Source: Sinohyriopsis cumingii
Taxonomy: Eukaryota > Mollusca > Bivalvia > Unionida > Unionidae
Direction of reading: 5' to 3'
DNA length: 64,000 nucleotides
NCBI GenBank assembly: GCA_028554795.2
Contig: CM068838.1
Span: forward strand, 93,606,974 to 93,670,973
Shown: piece by piece, positions 27,584 through 37,849 of the stretch
How the letters are laid out: each line of letters starts with the position of its first letter
How positions within the stretch are numbered: the stretch's first letter is position 1
Position numbers and translations under genes: made by a program
Notes under the pieces: model-generated
Database searches by the model: none
The model's input: the letters and a program-made list of their open reading frames with translations, nothing else
Told to the model about the DNA's origin: nothing

Positions 27584-28178
27584 TTAAGCAATCAACTTTA
27601 ACTGCCTTATGCCTTTGCCACGGCCAAGGTCTACTTCTGGACTGCGTAATGTTGATGATGATGATGATGATGATAATGATTGGGTTGAAATCACTAAGGG
27701 TGGTACGGTAGGCTTAGTCACAGGGTTGACGTGTTTAGCTCGGGAAGGTCGTATTCTCTTCGGTCGTGATAAAGAAGTCTGATACATTTGTTTCAGACTT
27801 CTTAACTCCGCTAAAATGTCCAACAGTACCGTGACCGTTGTATTTTCACCCTCTTGTTTCTTTGCTGCTACTTCTTCTTGCTGTTGTTGCTGTTGTTTTT
27901 TTTCTTACCTCTTCTTCTTGTTGCTGTTGCTGTAGGAGAAAAGCCTGTTCCGCTTCCTTTTGTCGTTGTATAAATTTCTCCAATTCTTCTTTCTGTCTCT
28001 GTCTAAAATTCTCCACTTGCGGTAATGAAGAAGGTAACGAAGGTTCCGGAACAAATTCTTGCGAGGAGAGAAAATCCACAAAATCCCAATTCACCTCTTC
28101 TGAAAGTAAGTCCGGGTTCCCTTGGGCGGTCTCCCCTGCTGGTGCACCCCATTGAATCGTTTTCTGAGTTTCCGTCAT
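27584..28178 (-). pseudogene. Gln/Ser-rich terminal protein, frame change at A8 run
   Basis: ATG at 28178 opens a frame with an acidic N-terminus (SEEVNWDFVDFLSSQEFVPE) and a Gln/Glu coiled coil (FIQRQKEAEQAFLLQQQQQE) that ends at TGA, 27846. Another frame continues the Gln-rich coil across the same place (EEVAAKKQEG, then VLLDILAELRSLKQM) to the stop at 27584 and has no ATG of its own. The switch is at an A8 run (27,897-27,905) and needs +1 or a one-base deletion. So this is one gene of about 195 codons, either mutated, mis-sequenced or using +1 frameshifting. TATATAG at 28226-28232 upstream, histone-type hairpin downstream. Confidence 0.6.
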
Positions 28179-28397
28179 GTTGAATCACTGTCGCATAGAT
28201 TGACTGCACACAAGCGCTAGCGAATCTATATAGACTACGTGACGTCACAGACTGCTCTCTTCGGATTGGATGCGGGCTGACTGAATTCTGTAACGCGTGT
28301 TCGGATTGGTGAATGAACTCAATCCGTTTCAATCCTACCTCTGCCTATAAATAAGCGCAGTTCAGTGCATTGATTCACCTGTTCTCGTCGCTTCAAG
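28179..28397. promoter_or_regulatory. Divergent histone-like promoter (CRE, CCAAT, TATA)
   Basis: A 219-bp spacer between two divergent genes. From left: TATATAG on the minus strand (28226-28232), a perfect CRE TGACGTCA (28240-28247), two GATTGG boxes, i.e. CCAATC on the minus strand (28264-28269 and 28304-28309), and TATAAATA on the plus strand (28346-28353). CRE/ATF and CCAAT boxes between divergent genes are typical of H2A-H2B promoters. Confidence 0.75.
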
Positions 28398-28631
28398 ATG
28401 TGGACCACAGTTGAGTCATCCACCCTTGTGTCTTCCATGATGTTTAGGACAGACATGCTCATGTATGTCCGATCCAAGTGGACCGTTGTCCACAGGACAA
28501 ACACCAGCCTGTGGATACGTAGGATCTACGTCGAAAGACAAGGATGCCTAAAAAGAGTGCTAATTTACGGGCCAACAGTGAGACGTAGCCTAAGGACAAG
28601 AAGAAGACCAATGCGGTGCCCTTTATGTTAA
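28398..28631 (+). CDS. Right-terminal small basic protein
   Basis: ATG at 28398, 77 residues, ending at TAA 28629-28631. It is basic (SLRTRRRPMRC) and hydrophobic in parts, without a known domain. TATAAATA lies about 50 bp upstream and an initiator-like TTCACC near 28,375. The stop is followed after 24 nt by a full histone-type stem-loop and a U7-complementary block within the right TIR. Transcription runs outward to the end of the element. Protein-level support is weak; the flanking signals are the main argument that it is a gene. Confidence 0.6.
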   Translation: MWTTVESSTLVSSMMFRTDMLMYVRSKWTVVHRTNTSLWIRRIYVERQGCLKRVLIYGPTVRRSLRTRRRPMRCPLC

Positions 28632-28655
28632 TGAATACATTAACATAAACCCAAA

Positions 28656-28671
28656 GGCCCTTTTCAGGGCC
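28656..28671 (+). terminator. Histone-type 3' stem-loop, SL5 (right TIR)
   Basis: Plus strand GGCCCTTTTCAGGGCC, 5' flank CCCAAA and 3' flank AGCCA. It stands 24 nt after the stop of the gene at 28398-28631 and mirrors SL1 in the left TIR. Confidence 0.87.
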
Positions 28672-28679
28672 AGCCATAT

Positions 28680-28696
28680 TTCTCGAAAAGAGATAG
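28680..28696 (+). promoter_or_regulatory. Histone downstream element-like block (right TIR)
   Basis: TTCTCGAAAAGAGATAG, with AAAAGAG starting 14 nt after SL5. Complementary to the U7 snRNA CUCUUUU core. Confidence 0.7.
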
Positions 28697-28976
28697 CCTT
28701 TCCATTGCCTACCCTTTTTTTTTTTTTTTTTTTTAAAAATAGAGACCCTCCCTGTTTCAATTTTACATAGACCCTATACAGTCCCAGGGGTTTTTGGCCA
28801 TGTTAAATTTACATAGACCCTATACAGTCCCATGGGTTTTTGGCCATGTTAATTCCCATAGACCCTATATTGTCCCACGATTTTTCTCCATGTTAAATTT
28901 ACATAGACCCTATATGTTCCCAGGGGTGTTTTTAATGATAAGTCCCATAGACCCTATACTATCCCTATTCACTACT

Positions 28977-28982
28977 GTAAGT
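28977..28982. repeat. Target-site duplication, right (GTAAGT)
   Basis: Exact copy of 8930-8935. Reads ACTTAC on the P450 coding strand, encoding the Leu-Thr junction of the interrupted exon. Confidence 0.92.
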
Positions 28983-29388
28983 TCTAACACATACTCTTTC
29001 ACCACTTGCAATTTTCGAGTAATGTTTTTGATTCCAAAGAAATCTCCCGGAATGAATCTTAACATGGGCATGAACATAACCGGAGATCGAACGGAGGCGT
29101 AATGTAAAAAGGAATTAAAGCCATCCATTAGTGTTCTAAACCTAGGATCGTCGTGGCTAAAGTGTCCACCGAAGACGAGATGTGAAATTACATTTCCAAC
29201 ACTTGTCTGAATATGCGGCATCATTTGAAAAGGCTTTCGGTTGAGATTGTCAATTTCAGAGAGAAAAAGCTTCACTTCCACGTGAATTTTTTCTTCGAGT
29301 TTTGACTTTCCAAATCCAAAATTCCGGAGAGTCATGAGAATAAATTTCCTTAGATTCTTCCACGTGTCTCCCGAAACTGCTACAATAC
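28977..29388 (-). pseudogene. CYP2-like P450 exon 2, 5' part (split by Polinton)
   Basis: Begins after an AG acceptor (29389-29390). It reads VAVSGDTWKNLRKF, MTLRNFGFGKSKLEEKIHVE, HLVFGGHFSHDDPRF and LQVVKEYVLELT and then runs into the Polinton. The W-x-x-x-R-K-F and LR-x-FG-x-GK phrases are typical of helix C and its surroundings in CYP2-clan enzymes (microsomal monooxygenases). The rest of the exon is at 8820-8935. No lesion other than the insertion is visible in this exon. Exons 1, 3 and 4 of this copy were not recognised. Confidence 0.88.
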
Positions 29389-32074
29389 CTGTTTAAAAAA
29401 ATCAAGCAATAACTTTTTTTGTTTCTCTTTGGACGGAATGGAATTCAGCGACATTTATCATATTTTTGGAAGACACTTATTGATGCGATATAAGAAATCG
29501 TCTTTTCCGTTATGATTGCGACGGCTTAAACAACCAAAACAGGGCATTTGACTGCTTAAATTAACTAAAAGTTATTTTCCAGGCTATGCAGTTCGTAAAA
29601 CTTAATCGATTTTCTTGTATCTTGACGTATGCGAGGGTGGTGTCATTTATTTATTGATATTTCTATTTCTACATATAACTTACCCGAACAGACTTGCTTA
29701 GGATTCGAGTGCAACTGAACACAATACATACCGTGATCAGTTCTATATTTTTTTACAGATTACTTATAACAAACTGCATAGACCGAAAACTGCCTGTACC
29801 AAATGCGAAGATCTGGATTGTAGCAAGTTGCAGTTGAAACCTACTTATAAGCAAGCATAGCCGTAAATAATTGTACGGTAGTTTGCGATATTTGCGTTGC
29901 ACATCATTGAAAATAAACAACATTTAATCTGTAGTAAGTTTTAGTGTGAGCCTCTTCTAACTTCACGAACCTTTTAATCGTTCAATCTCATGTATGTGAT
30001 CATCATTGGCACCGTATACGCTAGCTACAAATATGGGTCTATCCAATTTGCTAATATTACCTGTGGAACGAAGAACTTACATACATGAGGTAAATGCTCC
30101 TCAAAAACATACTGAAGAAGAGAGGAATAGCATGGAATGTTTGCATAAACATCGATAGATATTTCCTTCATAATATAAACTATAACACATGAATATTTCA
30201 TAATGTTCTTGTTATATATTTTATCGCATGACTACTGTTTCATATCTGCTTGTAAACCTATATGTTTCCACATTACATGCTCATTTAATTTTGTATTGTT
30301 TAATATGGTGTTTGATACACATTTTGAGTCGATATTTCTACAAACATATCAAGAACAGATCTGTTAAATTATTTCACTGACAACCGTGCATCCATTATTA
30401 TCGATGCAAAATATCGAACATTTTTAAATCCCTATTTGTTTTGAATTCATTTCGTTCTGTATCTTGTGTAGTCCAGTTCGATAACATTGTTTACTTCCCT
30501 TAAAGAATAACTGCAGATTTATCATTCTTGCAATAAACATACATTAGTTTCTTCCTGGGAGCATTGTAACAATATATTTGAACAAAGGAAAGGGCGATCA
30601 AACAAATACGTAACATAAACGCTCGAAAAAATACCATTCTTTACTTGTATCGTAAAACGTCGAGTGATTTAAAACCTCTCATGCTTCTGAAATCGTCTTT
30701 CAGCAGGAATTAATTGTAAAATGTTTCATTTGCCCTTATTTGAAGATTTATAATGGAGTCAGTTGCTATGAAACATAATACCTTATTGCTTACAAACTGG
30801 TCCACTTTTAAAAAAAAATTGGACTGCACGCGTAAAACATGAATCTTTGAATAAGATTTAAAATGTATTTTAGTAAAAGTACTAGAACTATATGTGTAGT
30901 TTGTTGGCTTATATAAATATTTACCCTAGTTTTGTTACAAATGATGGAAAGTTTGCATAACTTGAGAGGACGTACATTTTAAATATGTTGGAGAAAGAGA
31001 GATACAAATGCCATTTATAAATTTGCCAAAGCACTTATCCTTCCTTTTTGGTATTGAAGCAATAACATAACAAACTTGTAAAGAAATATGTGGTTTTAAT
31101 TTATGTAAGTACATCAAAGAAAACTAATATATATTAAGATTAAAATAAAATATATATGAACCTGTTGGGGAAATACCAAACTTTGACTGGTTTTTGCCAT
31201 CTCGGCGACAACTATATAGATGAAATTGCGCACGGTCAATTAGATACAAGCAAATAATATAGCGACTTTAATATTTGTAATTTGAGAAGTTATGCAACTG
31301 AATACATCAATTACACCGTTCCTTTTTCTTAACATTAAAATGTTTTCGAATGAATCTTGTACAGAGCTATAAACCACTAAGTACTTGCCACATAGTTAAA
31401 TTGTAAGCAACGATACAAACCCCTGTGATTTTCCAGTGATTCAGTATTCATATGGAAATTTCACCAACTGGATTCATTAGACACTAGAGGGTACAATATC
31501 GTCTGCTCCATTACGTAGGAACACACTGGGTTTATTAAGTTCAGTTCTTGTTATTCACTCTGTCAAGGGCGTACTTACATTGGCCAAAAAGCGGAACGTA
31601 GTACTGCTGGAGGGTTAATATATTAATTTAGAATGTCAGTCGTGAGTACCAAGAAACTTTGTTAAGAAACTTTGTTCAGCATTAACATAAAGAGCGTTAT
31701 GTATTTAGTTTGCGTAAGGTTCTTCATTCTTAATAGTTCAAATGGACTTGAGTCTTTAACAAAAACAGAATAGGATGATGTTGTATGAATGTTATATGAT
31801 AAACTACAACAAATCATGCCTGCATTTAGCGTGGTGACACACCATTATTTACAATAGATCAAAGATGTATTTTCCCCAACTTGGCCCTTTCTCAGACTCA
31901 CCTAATTTTCAAACATATTTACAATACGAATACTTCATGGAACCTCCTTTATAACAATTTTCTAAATTTGACTTCTTTACGAGTGTTTCATAGAATGGTA
32001 TTTACTGCGTTTTAAATGCAAATTATCACGACATACAACGGAACACACTAAAAGATAACGTGTCTGACTGTTCA

Positions 32075-32107
<33 letters not shown>

Positions 32108-32570
32108 ATATATATATCAATTGTCCTGTTAGTGTGTTGCAGTGTGTATGTAAACGTGTAAGTGGAAGTCCGTGTTGTTTTTCCACTATTCTCTTTACCA
32201 AAACTTACATGTGTGTTATTAGTTATTTTAGACATTACTTCAATTTAGTAAACAATTTTGTTAAAGAAAAAAAAATCGGTATCACGCGTAAAACGTTTTT
32301 TTTTTGTATCATTAAGAATTGTTTTCTTGGTGAAATTATACAACTAATGATAATGGTCAGTTCTAGTAAAGAAGAGTAGTAAGTATTCCTAGATTTACCT
32401 TAGTTAAATATATAGAAGTTACCATTATATAAATAAAACTAATTTTAACATTCTTCACCTTTGTTTCAAAACTGTAAAGTTCCCAACTTTCATATCAGAA
32501 ATGGTGATATCACATAATCTAATTCATCTTCATTCCATCGGTATCTACCTGCATGATTCAAACATATGTC

Positions 32571-32613
32571 TGAATAATAATAATAATAATAATAATAATG
32601 ATACTAATAATAC

Positions 32614-32693
<80 letters not shown>

Positions 32694-32701
32694 ATATCTA
32701 T

Positions 32702-32778
<77 letters not shown>
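32571..32778. repeat. Compound microsatellite (AAT)n-(AC)n-(AT)n
   Basis: AAT repeats at about 32,571-32,600, AC repeats at 32,616-32,650, and AT repeats with small interruptions to 32,778. Open frames through it are artefacts of the repeat. Confidence 0.95.
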
Positions 32779-32781
<3 letters not shown>

Positions 32782-33566
32782 TGTGTGGTACACAGATTTG
32801 ACGAATGGTGAAACACGAGTTACAATATATCGCATTTGTTAACTTAAGATGATCTTGCTCTAGAAACGAAGTTTTGAATATTACACCCATTCATCAGCAC
32901 AATACCCTCCCCATCCCTCTTTCGCAAATTCACGACATTGGCATTCATGGTCTGATCATTTTCTTGCTTTAAGGAAGCGTTATGATTGGTCTGATGTAAT
33001 CTGTCACAGTAGATTGCATTTTGACAGTTTCTAAACTATCTGAACATATTTGAAAACTAAGCACGTCCGATTCAGCTATGCATCCCAGCGGGTCAATTGT
33101 TGTCAAGGAATTTTGGAGAAAAAGTTTCAGAGATACGAGTACAAGTCTTGTCAGATTTATTCATCAAATATTAATATGAATGTCTGAAGTGTATGTCAGT
33201 TTTTATTCCTTCGCTCTATTTCACAATGGCTCAAACTTTCTTTCTTAGCTTTGTATGATTGGAAATCTAATATTTTCACATGTGAAACAATAGGGATATA
33301 GGTTTACATATAAAAATATAGGAATGAAAAACATGAAAATTAATTCGAATACATGTTTTTATATTTCACTTGTGTTAATGCGTCTTTAATAGTAGCATGG
33401 TATGATTAGAAAGTGTCCGTATTTCACTGAAGTATATGATATGGAGTATGTTTGGTCACATTACTCGACCACGTAACATGATTAGTTTTCTTCGGACTGA
33501 TAAAACTTCCCCTTAACATACATACACATAAAATTGTCTCGTTATCGCACTCTCTTTCTCTGTCAC

Positions 33567-33595
33567 ACAAACACACACACACACACACACACACA
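33567..33595. repeat. (AC)n microsatellite
   Basis: About 14 units of AC. Confidence 0.9.
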
Positions 33596-35522
33596 TTTTC
33601 ACTCATGTGCCACGCAGATAATGTTAGTACATACGACAATTTGCCTTCATCTCAGCTGCACTGTTTATTTTATATTATGTAGGTCTACATGTTTAACTGA
33701 TATTTTCTATTTGCACCGAATATGGAGACCAACTCAGTGCACATTCATTCACTTAGGAATAGTGGACTTCTGATGATGCTAGCGTATGCATGTTAGTGTT
33801 TTAAAGTCGGTTTACGAACATATGAGAAATACGGCATTATGGTTCTAATGATGCACTATTTCCAACTTTACAATCTATGTTCTGAGTTCCATATTCTGAA
33901 ATCTTGTACAAAACCGAACCAAATTATAGTCACGTTCCGGTACAAGTAAGTATACGTATTGTAATTTTTGCATTTTGTTCTTTATGTTCTATTATTTAAT
34001 TTCAACAGTCCATTAATTGTCATTGGGAAAGAAAAATACAAACCATGTGCATCGGGACAGAGCCGGATTTAGAGAAAATTAGTAATAAGTTATTCAACTC
34101 TGACAATATGAACAGGTGTGGATTGTGGAGGGGTGTGAGGGGAGGGGGATCGGAAGATGATCATCGCCTCGGGTACAGATTATTCTAGGGCCTGTGTAAA
34201 TTAGGATATTGACCCATATAAAACCTATGTAAGAGTGACGCTACGACTGAGATTAATCACCTTCTACTCATTGCAAAATGACATAGTTCTTTTAAGTTTC
34301 ACCTAATGAGAGGGCTTTTTTCTACGATTAGTTCTTAGTATTACCATGTGAATAGATTTCAAATTGAATATCAAACGTAAGCAATCCATTAAATGATGTG
34401 TTCAGACTCCTTTAGCATGCGTACTTGTAAACATGTCCATGTATACATCAGTCGGCATAATTTATCGCGAAACGGGAAATGGAAACTTTATATCAAATAT
34501 AAAATGTATGGAGGTTTAATAGCATCATAAATACTAGAATGTGGAAATCTTTCTCTTCGTATGAAATCAGGAACTGGGTTGACGTTTACGAAGCGAATTG
34601 ACGGATACACTCACAATTATCACAGGTCAGACATGATCAAAATCAAGGTGGGCAATGTAGGTAAAATATAAAATGCATGATCCAGTCTATTTTCTTTATT
34701 GACAACTGTCAGATTTGGGACTCCATAAACAAACAAAAAATTGATAAAACCACTATTTCAAATTACTGCATACTATCTGCAAAAGGATACCCACCTAATT
34801 TTACCGAAGAAAGATTGAATATCAGGTGATCATGTTGTCCTCAAACTCCGAGACTGAAAGGGAAATATTAACATGGGCTTGTTTTACGTGCTGGAGCTAT
34901 CCGTATACAATAAGAAATACTGTGTGTGCAAAGCAGAACATACTTTGAAGTTGATGAGAAAGTAAACAGTATGCTTGGTTAGCAGCAGAAGCATTGTTTC
35001 AGTTACAATGCTCAATAAGACATAATTATTCCGAAAGTGACATAAGCCTCAATCGAGTTCTGGATTCGGGAAGTAATTGGAATTGTATTCCAAACAATAA
35101 TGTGATCGAAAAACGATTTTAAGGACAAAATAATGTTCCTTTCAAACAAATAGCCGATTCATAAAGGGCAACTTGCCTCCCAGAAAAGCTTACCTGTTTA
35201 CATGGGAGAATACTCAATCTATGAAAGACAACGCTCGTAAAAGACGATTCTCTATTGAAAACGTACACCTTTTTATAAAAAAAATAAAATGATCCTTACA
35301 AGCACAATAACCGATACAGACACGGGCTTTTCTGCAAAGGATCCATCATTATAAATGAAAATATTCCTGCTAAAAGTAACCATGCACATTGTTATCCTTC
35401 GTAAGGATTGGTCCATATACATCCTTTTAAAGGACATTGCTGTTAAGTTGATTTTGGTAGTTTGTATATTTTGGTAGTGACAATATAATGGTTAGATGTG
35501 AAAGGTTAAAATGTTTCCTTAC

Positions 35523-36039
35523 TTGTAAAAATATTTATCTTTCCTCTGTCGTTCGCATTCGTCATTTCTGATCTTACACCAGAACAATTGAGCAATCACG
35601 AAATCCTCCATTTTCTCGTTATCGAACATCGTCACCTGTTAATTATTTCGTTCATTCACATAATATTTTACACTTGTATTTTTTGAGTAATGTTTCTGAC
35701 TTCAAATAAATCCCATGGAATGAATCTTAATATGGGCCAGAATATCTCGAGAGATCCAGCTATGACGAACTACAAAAATGAGCTGAAGCCATCCCTTATT
35801 GTTTTAGACCTGCTGGAGTGGCCACCAAAAACGAGATGTGAAGTAACATTTTCAACACTTGTTTCTAACGAGGCCATCATTTGAAAAGACCATTGGTTTA
35901 AATTTTCTATTTCGGACAGAAATAACTTCACACTCGTGGATATCATACCTTCGAGTGTTGACTTACCGAATCCGAAATTCCGAAGTGTCACAACAATAAA
36001 TTTGATTCCACCACATATCGCACGAAACTGCAGTGTTAC
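35523..36039 (-). pseudogene. P450 exon 2 pseudo-copy
   Basis: Aligns with the exon 2 copies at 28,977-29,388 and 39,788-40,312. AG acceptor at 36040-36041 and GTAAGG donor at 35517-35522 remain. Readable parts include TLRNFGFGKSTLEGMI, MASLETSVENVTSHLVFGGH and a shifted C-terminal part. Frameshifts near the start (before TLRNFG), loss of a few codons after GGH, and a stop after SSFL (about 35,770) disable it. It shows the P450 tandem duplication has dead members on the same strand as the interrupted gene. Confidence 0.8.
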
Positions 36040-36600
36040 CTGTCAAAAATCGAGAAATAACTGTTATTGTTATTTGTTTTAGAATGGAATACATAGATGT
36101 TTGAGTTTGTTTTATATAGACGACAACCATGATGAATGCGATGAAATATTTCGTCTTTCCAGTTACGCTTACGACGTTTCAAGATAACAGAGACCCTTCG
36201 GTTTACTGAACTTAAATTTTTGTTTTATATGGATATGCATTCGATAGTCTTTAAATACCAGATACATTGTTGTCTACATACTGAGATTCCAAAAGAGGTA
36301 ACTGTCAAAATATAAAGGCCGAGTTGTCATCTCGATCAGATTTAAGTGTTATAGGTGTTCAATATGTTCATTATCCTATAAGACTATGTTCTTATGTATT
36401 TATTCATCTATTTATAACCATATGTAACGGCATTTAATTGTATAATTGTTTGGTTCAACACTTGCATGTCATCAAGTTGCAGCACTGAAATCGTGATTTA
36501 TAATTTTAACGTAGCTTTAAGAGTTTGTCAGTCATATTGCTACGATGTATGCAGTCTGGCAGTTTATAATGATGACCTACAATGCGGCATCATGCCGCAG

Positions 36601-36675
36601 ACATGTAACATGATGTCCCACCCAGTCACATTATCGTAAGGAAAATGTGACTGGTTGGGACATCATGCTACATGT
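36601..36675. ncRNA. Long hairpin, pre-miRNA-like or MITE remnant
   Basis: Arms 36601-36632 and 36644-36675 are 32 nt each and pair with about two mismatches around an 11-nt loop. The left arm starts ACATGTAACATGATGTCCCA. A separate perfect palindrome GCGGCATCATGCCGC lies just upstream. Size and near-perfect pairing fit a pre-miRNA-like or small-element hairpin; expression is unknown. Confidence 0.45.
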
Positions 36676-37489
36676 ATGCTTGCTGAACTAGGCCGACCAG
36701 TTCTGACGTCAGTGAATCAGGGGTGTAAAACTGAGGGTAAAAAAAAACTTGGTGTCAGAACTGGGGGTCAAATAAAAAATGTGGGGGTCAAAAATATACT
36801 GACAAATTTGTATCCGACTCGTACTTTTTCAGCTTCAAAAAGGATATTGCAAATTGCACAACATACGCTCTGTCTCTCTCTCTAAACATACAAAATATAC
36901 CAACATGTACAATTAACAAAATGCATTGTCCATTCAAAAAGTAATTTTATTAGTTCATTTTTCTTTTAAAATCGTACTTTTAATAGTCTCCTTATAATCT
37001 TTTTGAAGGAATATTATAGACCAACACATTACATACAAGCCAATACAAGAAGCCTAATAAATCCATTTAACCGAATGGCAGTCAATTTGCTGCCTGTCAT
37101 AAAATGTGTACTATCATCGGTTTCACTGTACTTCGTCCTAGAACAAATTTATCCAAACATCAAGGAGGCTAGTGATTCATCTTGTTTCTGATAAGTTACA
37201 TTTGAACTTTAAGGTCTTTCTTTGTTTGCAGCAAAGTTAAAAACCAGCAAAAATCTGCAATGACCCCCTGACCGTGTTCTCCAAATATCTTGTGGCGAAC
37301 ATGGGCAGATTTGTTAAAATTCGTAAACCTTTTCACGAAAGGATTTTTCACTTTTGCAGTCTTCTCAATCACGCTATCATAAGTCACACAGGTAATCCTA
37401 ATGGATGTGCCGTATTCCAGTCAAGGGAATTATTAGCTTTATCCACTAGTCTACCTGAGTTATACAATAACGTTGGAGTAATGTCCAAG

Positions 37490-37844
37490 ATGTATACAAC
37501 TCTAGTATGACTAACACTTTCCACTATTCTTGGATTACTGCTTGTTAGTTTGTTCCCAATCCTATTCTTGAGACAGATTAACAGTTGCAAAGAGCTCCCT
37601 GGACCCACGTGGATCCCTCTGGTCGGTAATGGAAGGGAGCTGAAGAGTGACCCCGATATAAGAATATCCCTAAGAAGGCTACTAAAGAAATATGGCGACA
37701 TCTACAAATTATACCTAGGACCCAGTCCAACGATTATCATCTGTGGTTATGAGGCCGTAAGAGAGATCTTCATCAAACGTGGGGTAGAATTTTCAGACAG
37801 ACCAGCTGCCCATCTAGGGGGACTTATTATTATAGGAGGAAAAG
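37490..37844 (+). pseudogene. P450 exon 1 (copy C), TGA codon 7, donor lost
   Basis: ATG at 37490 followed by TGA at 37508-37510, then in the same frame a hydrophobic anchor (LSTILGLLLVSLFPILFL), the hinge LPGPTWIPLVGNG, LRRLLKKYGDIYKLYLGPSP and VREIFIKRGVEFSDRPAAHL. It should end at AAAG with a GT donor, by comparison with exon 2, but the bases there are AT (37845-37846). It would encode the N-terminus of a microsomal CYP2-clan enzyme. The nonsense codon and missing donor suggest a pseudogene. Confidence 0.8.
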
Positions 37845-37849
37845 ATCAC

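Larger units (their letters stand above)
8936..28976. mobile_element. Polinton/Maverick transposon, 20,041 bp
   Basis: Bounded by near-identical TIRs that start AGTAGYGAATAGGGATAG and by a perfect 6-bp duplication. It encodes the diagnostic set: protein-primed DNA polymerase B, integrase with chromodomain, packaging ATPase, adenain-like protease, major and minor capsid proteins. Most genes are on the minus strand; a zinc-knuckle gene and the right-terminal gene are on the plus strand. Lesions in PolB, integrase, protease, MCP and other genes mean this copy cannot act alone. It is inserted in an exon of a P450 gene transcribed from the minus strand. Confidence 0.95.
28648..28976. repeat. Right terminal inverted repeat
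   Basis: Reverse complement of 8936-9293 with a few substitutions and a shorter homopolymer tract. Contains the stem-loop SL5 at its inner edge, the T tract, and five iterons (CATAGACCCTATA) near the terminus. Ends ATTCACTACT. Confidence 0.93.
29400..35500. other. P450 cluster intergenic/intronic DNA
   Basis: AT-rich, no convincing gene on either strand. It contains TGTC/TC repeats at 32,072-32,106, the microsatellites listed separately, and at about 35,100-35,450 short repeats like those of 7.7-8.7 kb. Confidence 0.6.

Noticed and set aside
27846..27910. A tiny intron at GAGGTAAGA in the Gln-rich gene
   Set aside because: The donor looks good, but the only suitable AG is about 20 nt away, too short for animal splicing.
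32501..32890. Ile/Tyr and Thr/His repeat proteins over microsatellites (also 41.0, 52.2 and 54.0 kb)
   Set aside because: They are pure translations of (AT)n, (AC)n and (AG)n tracts.
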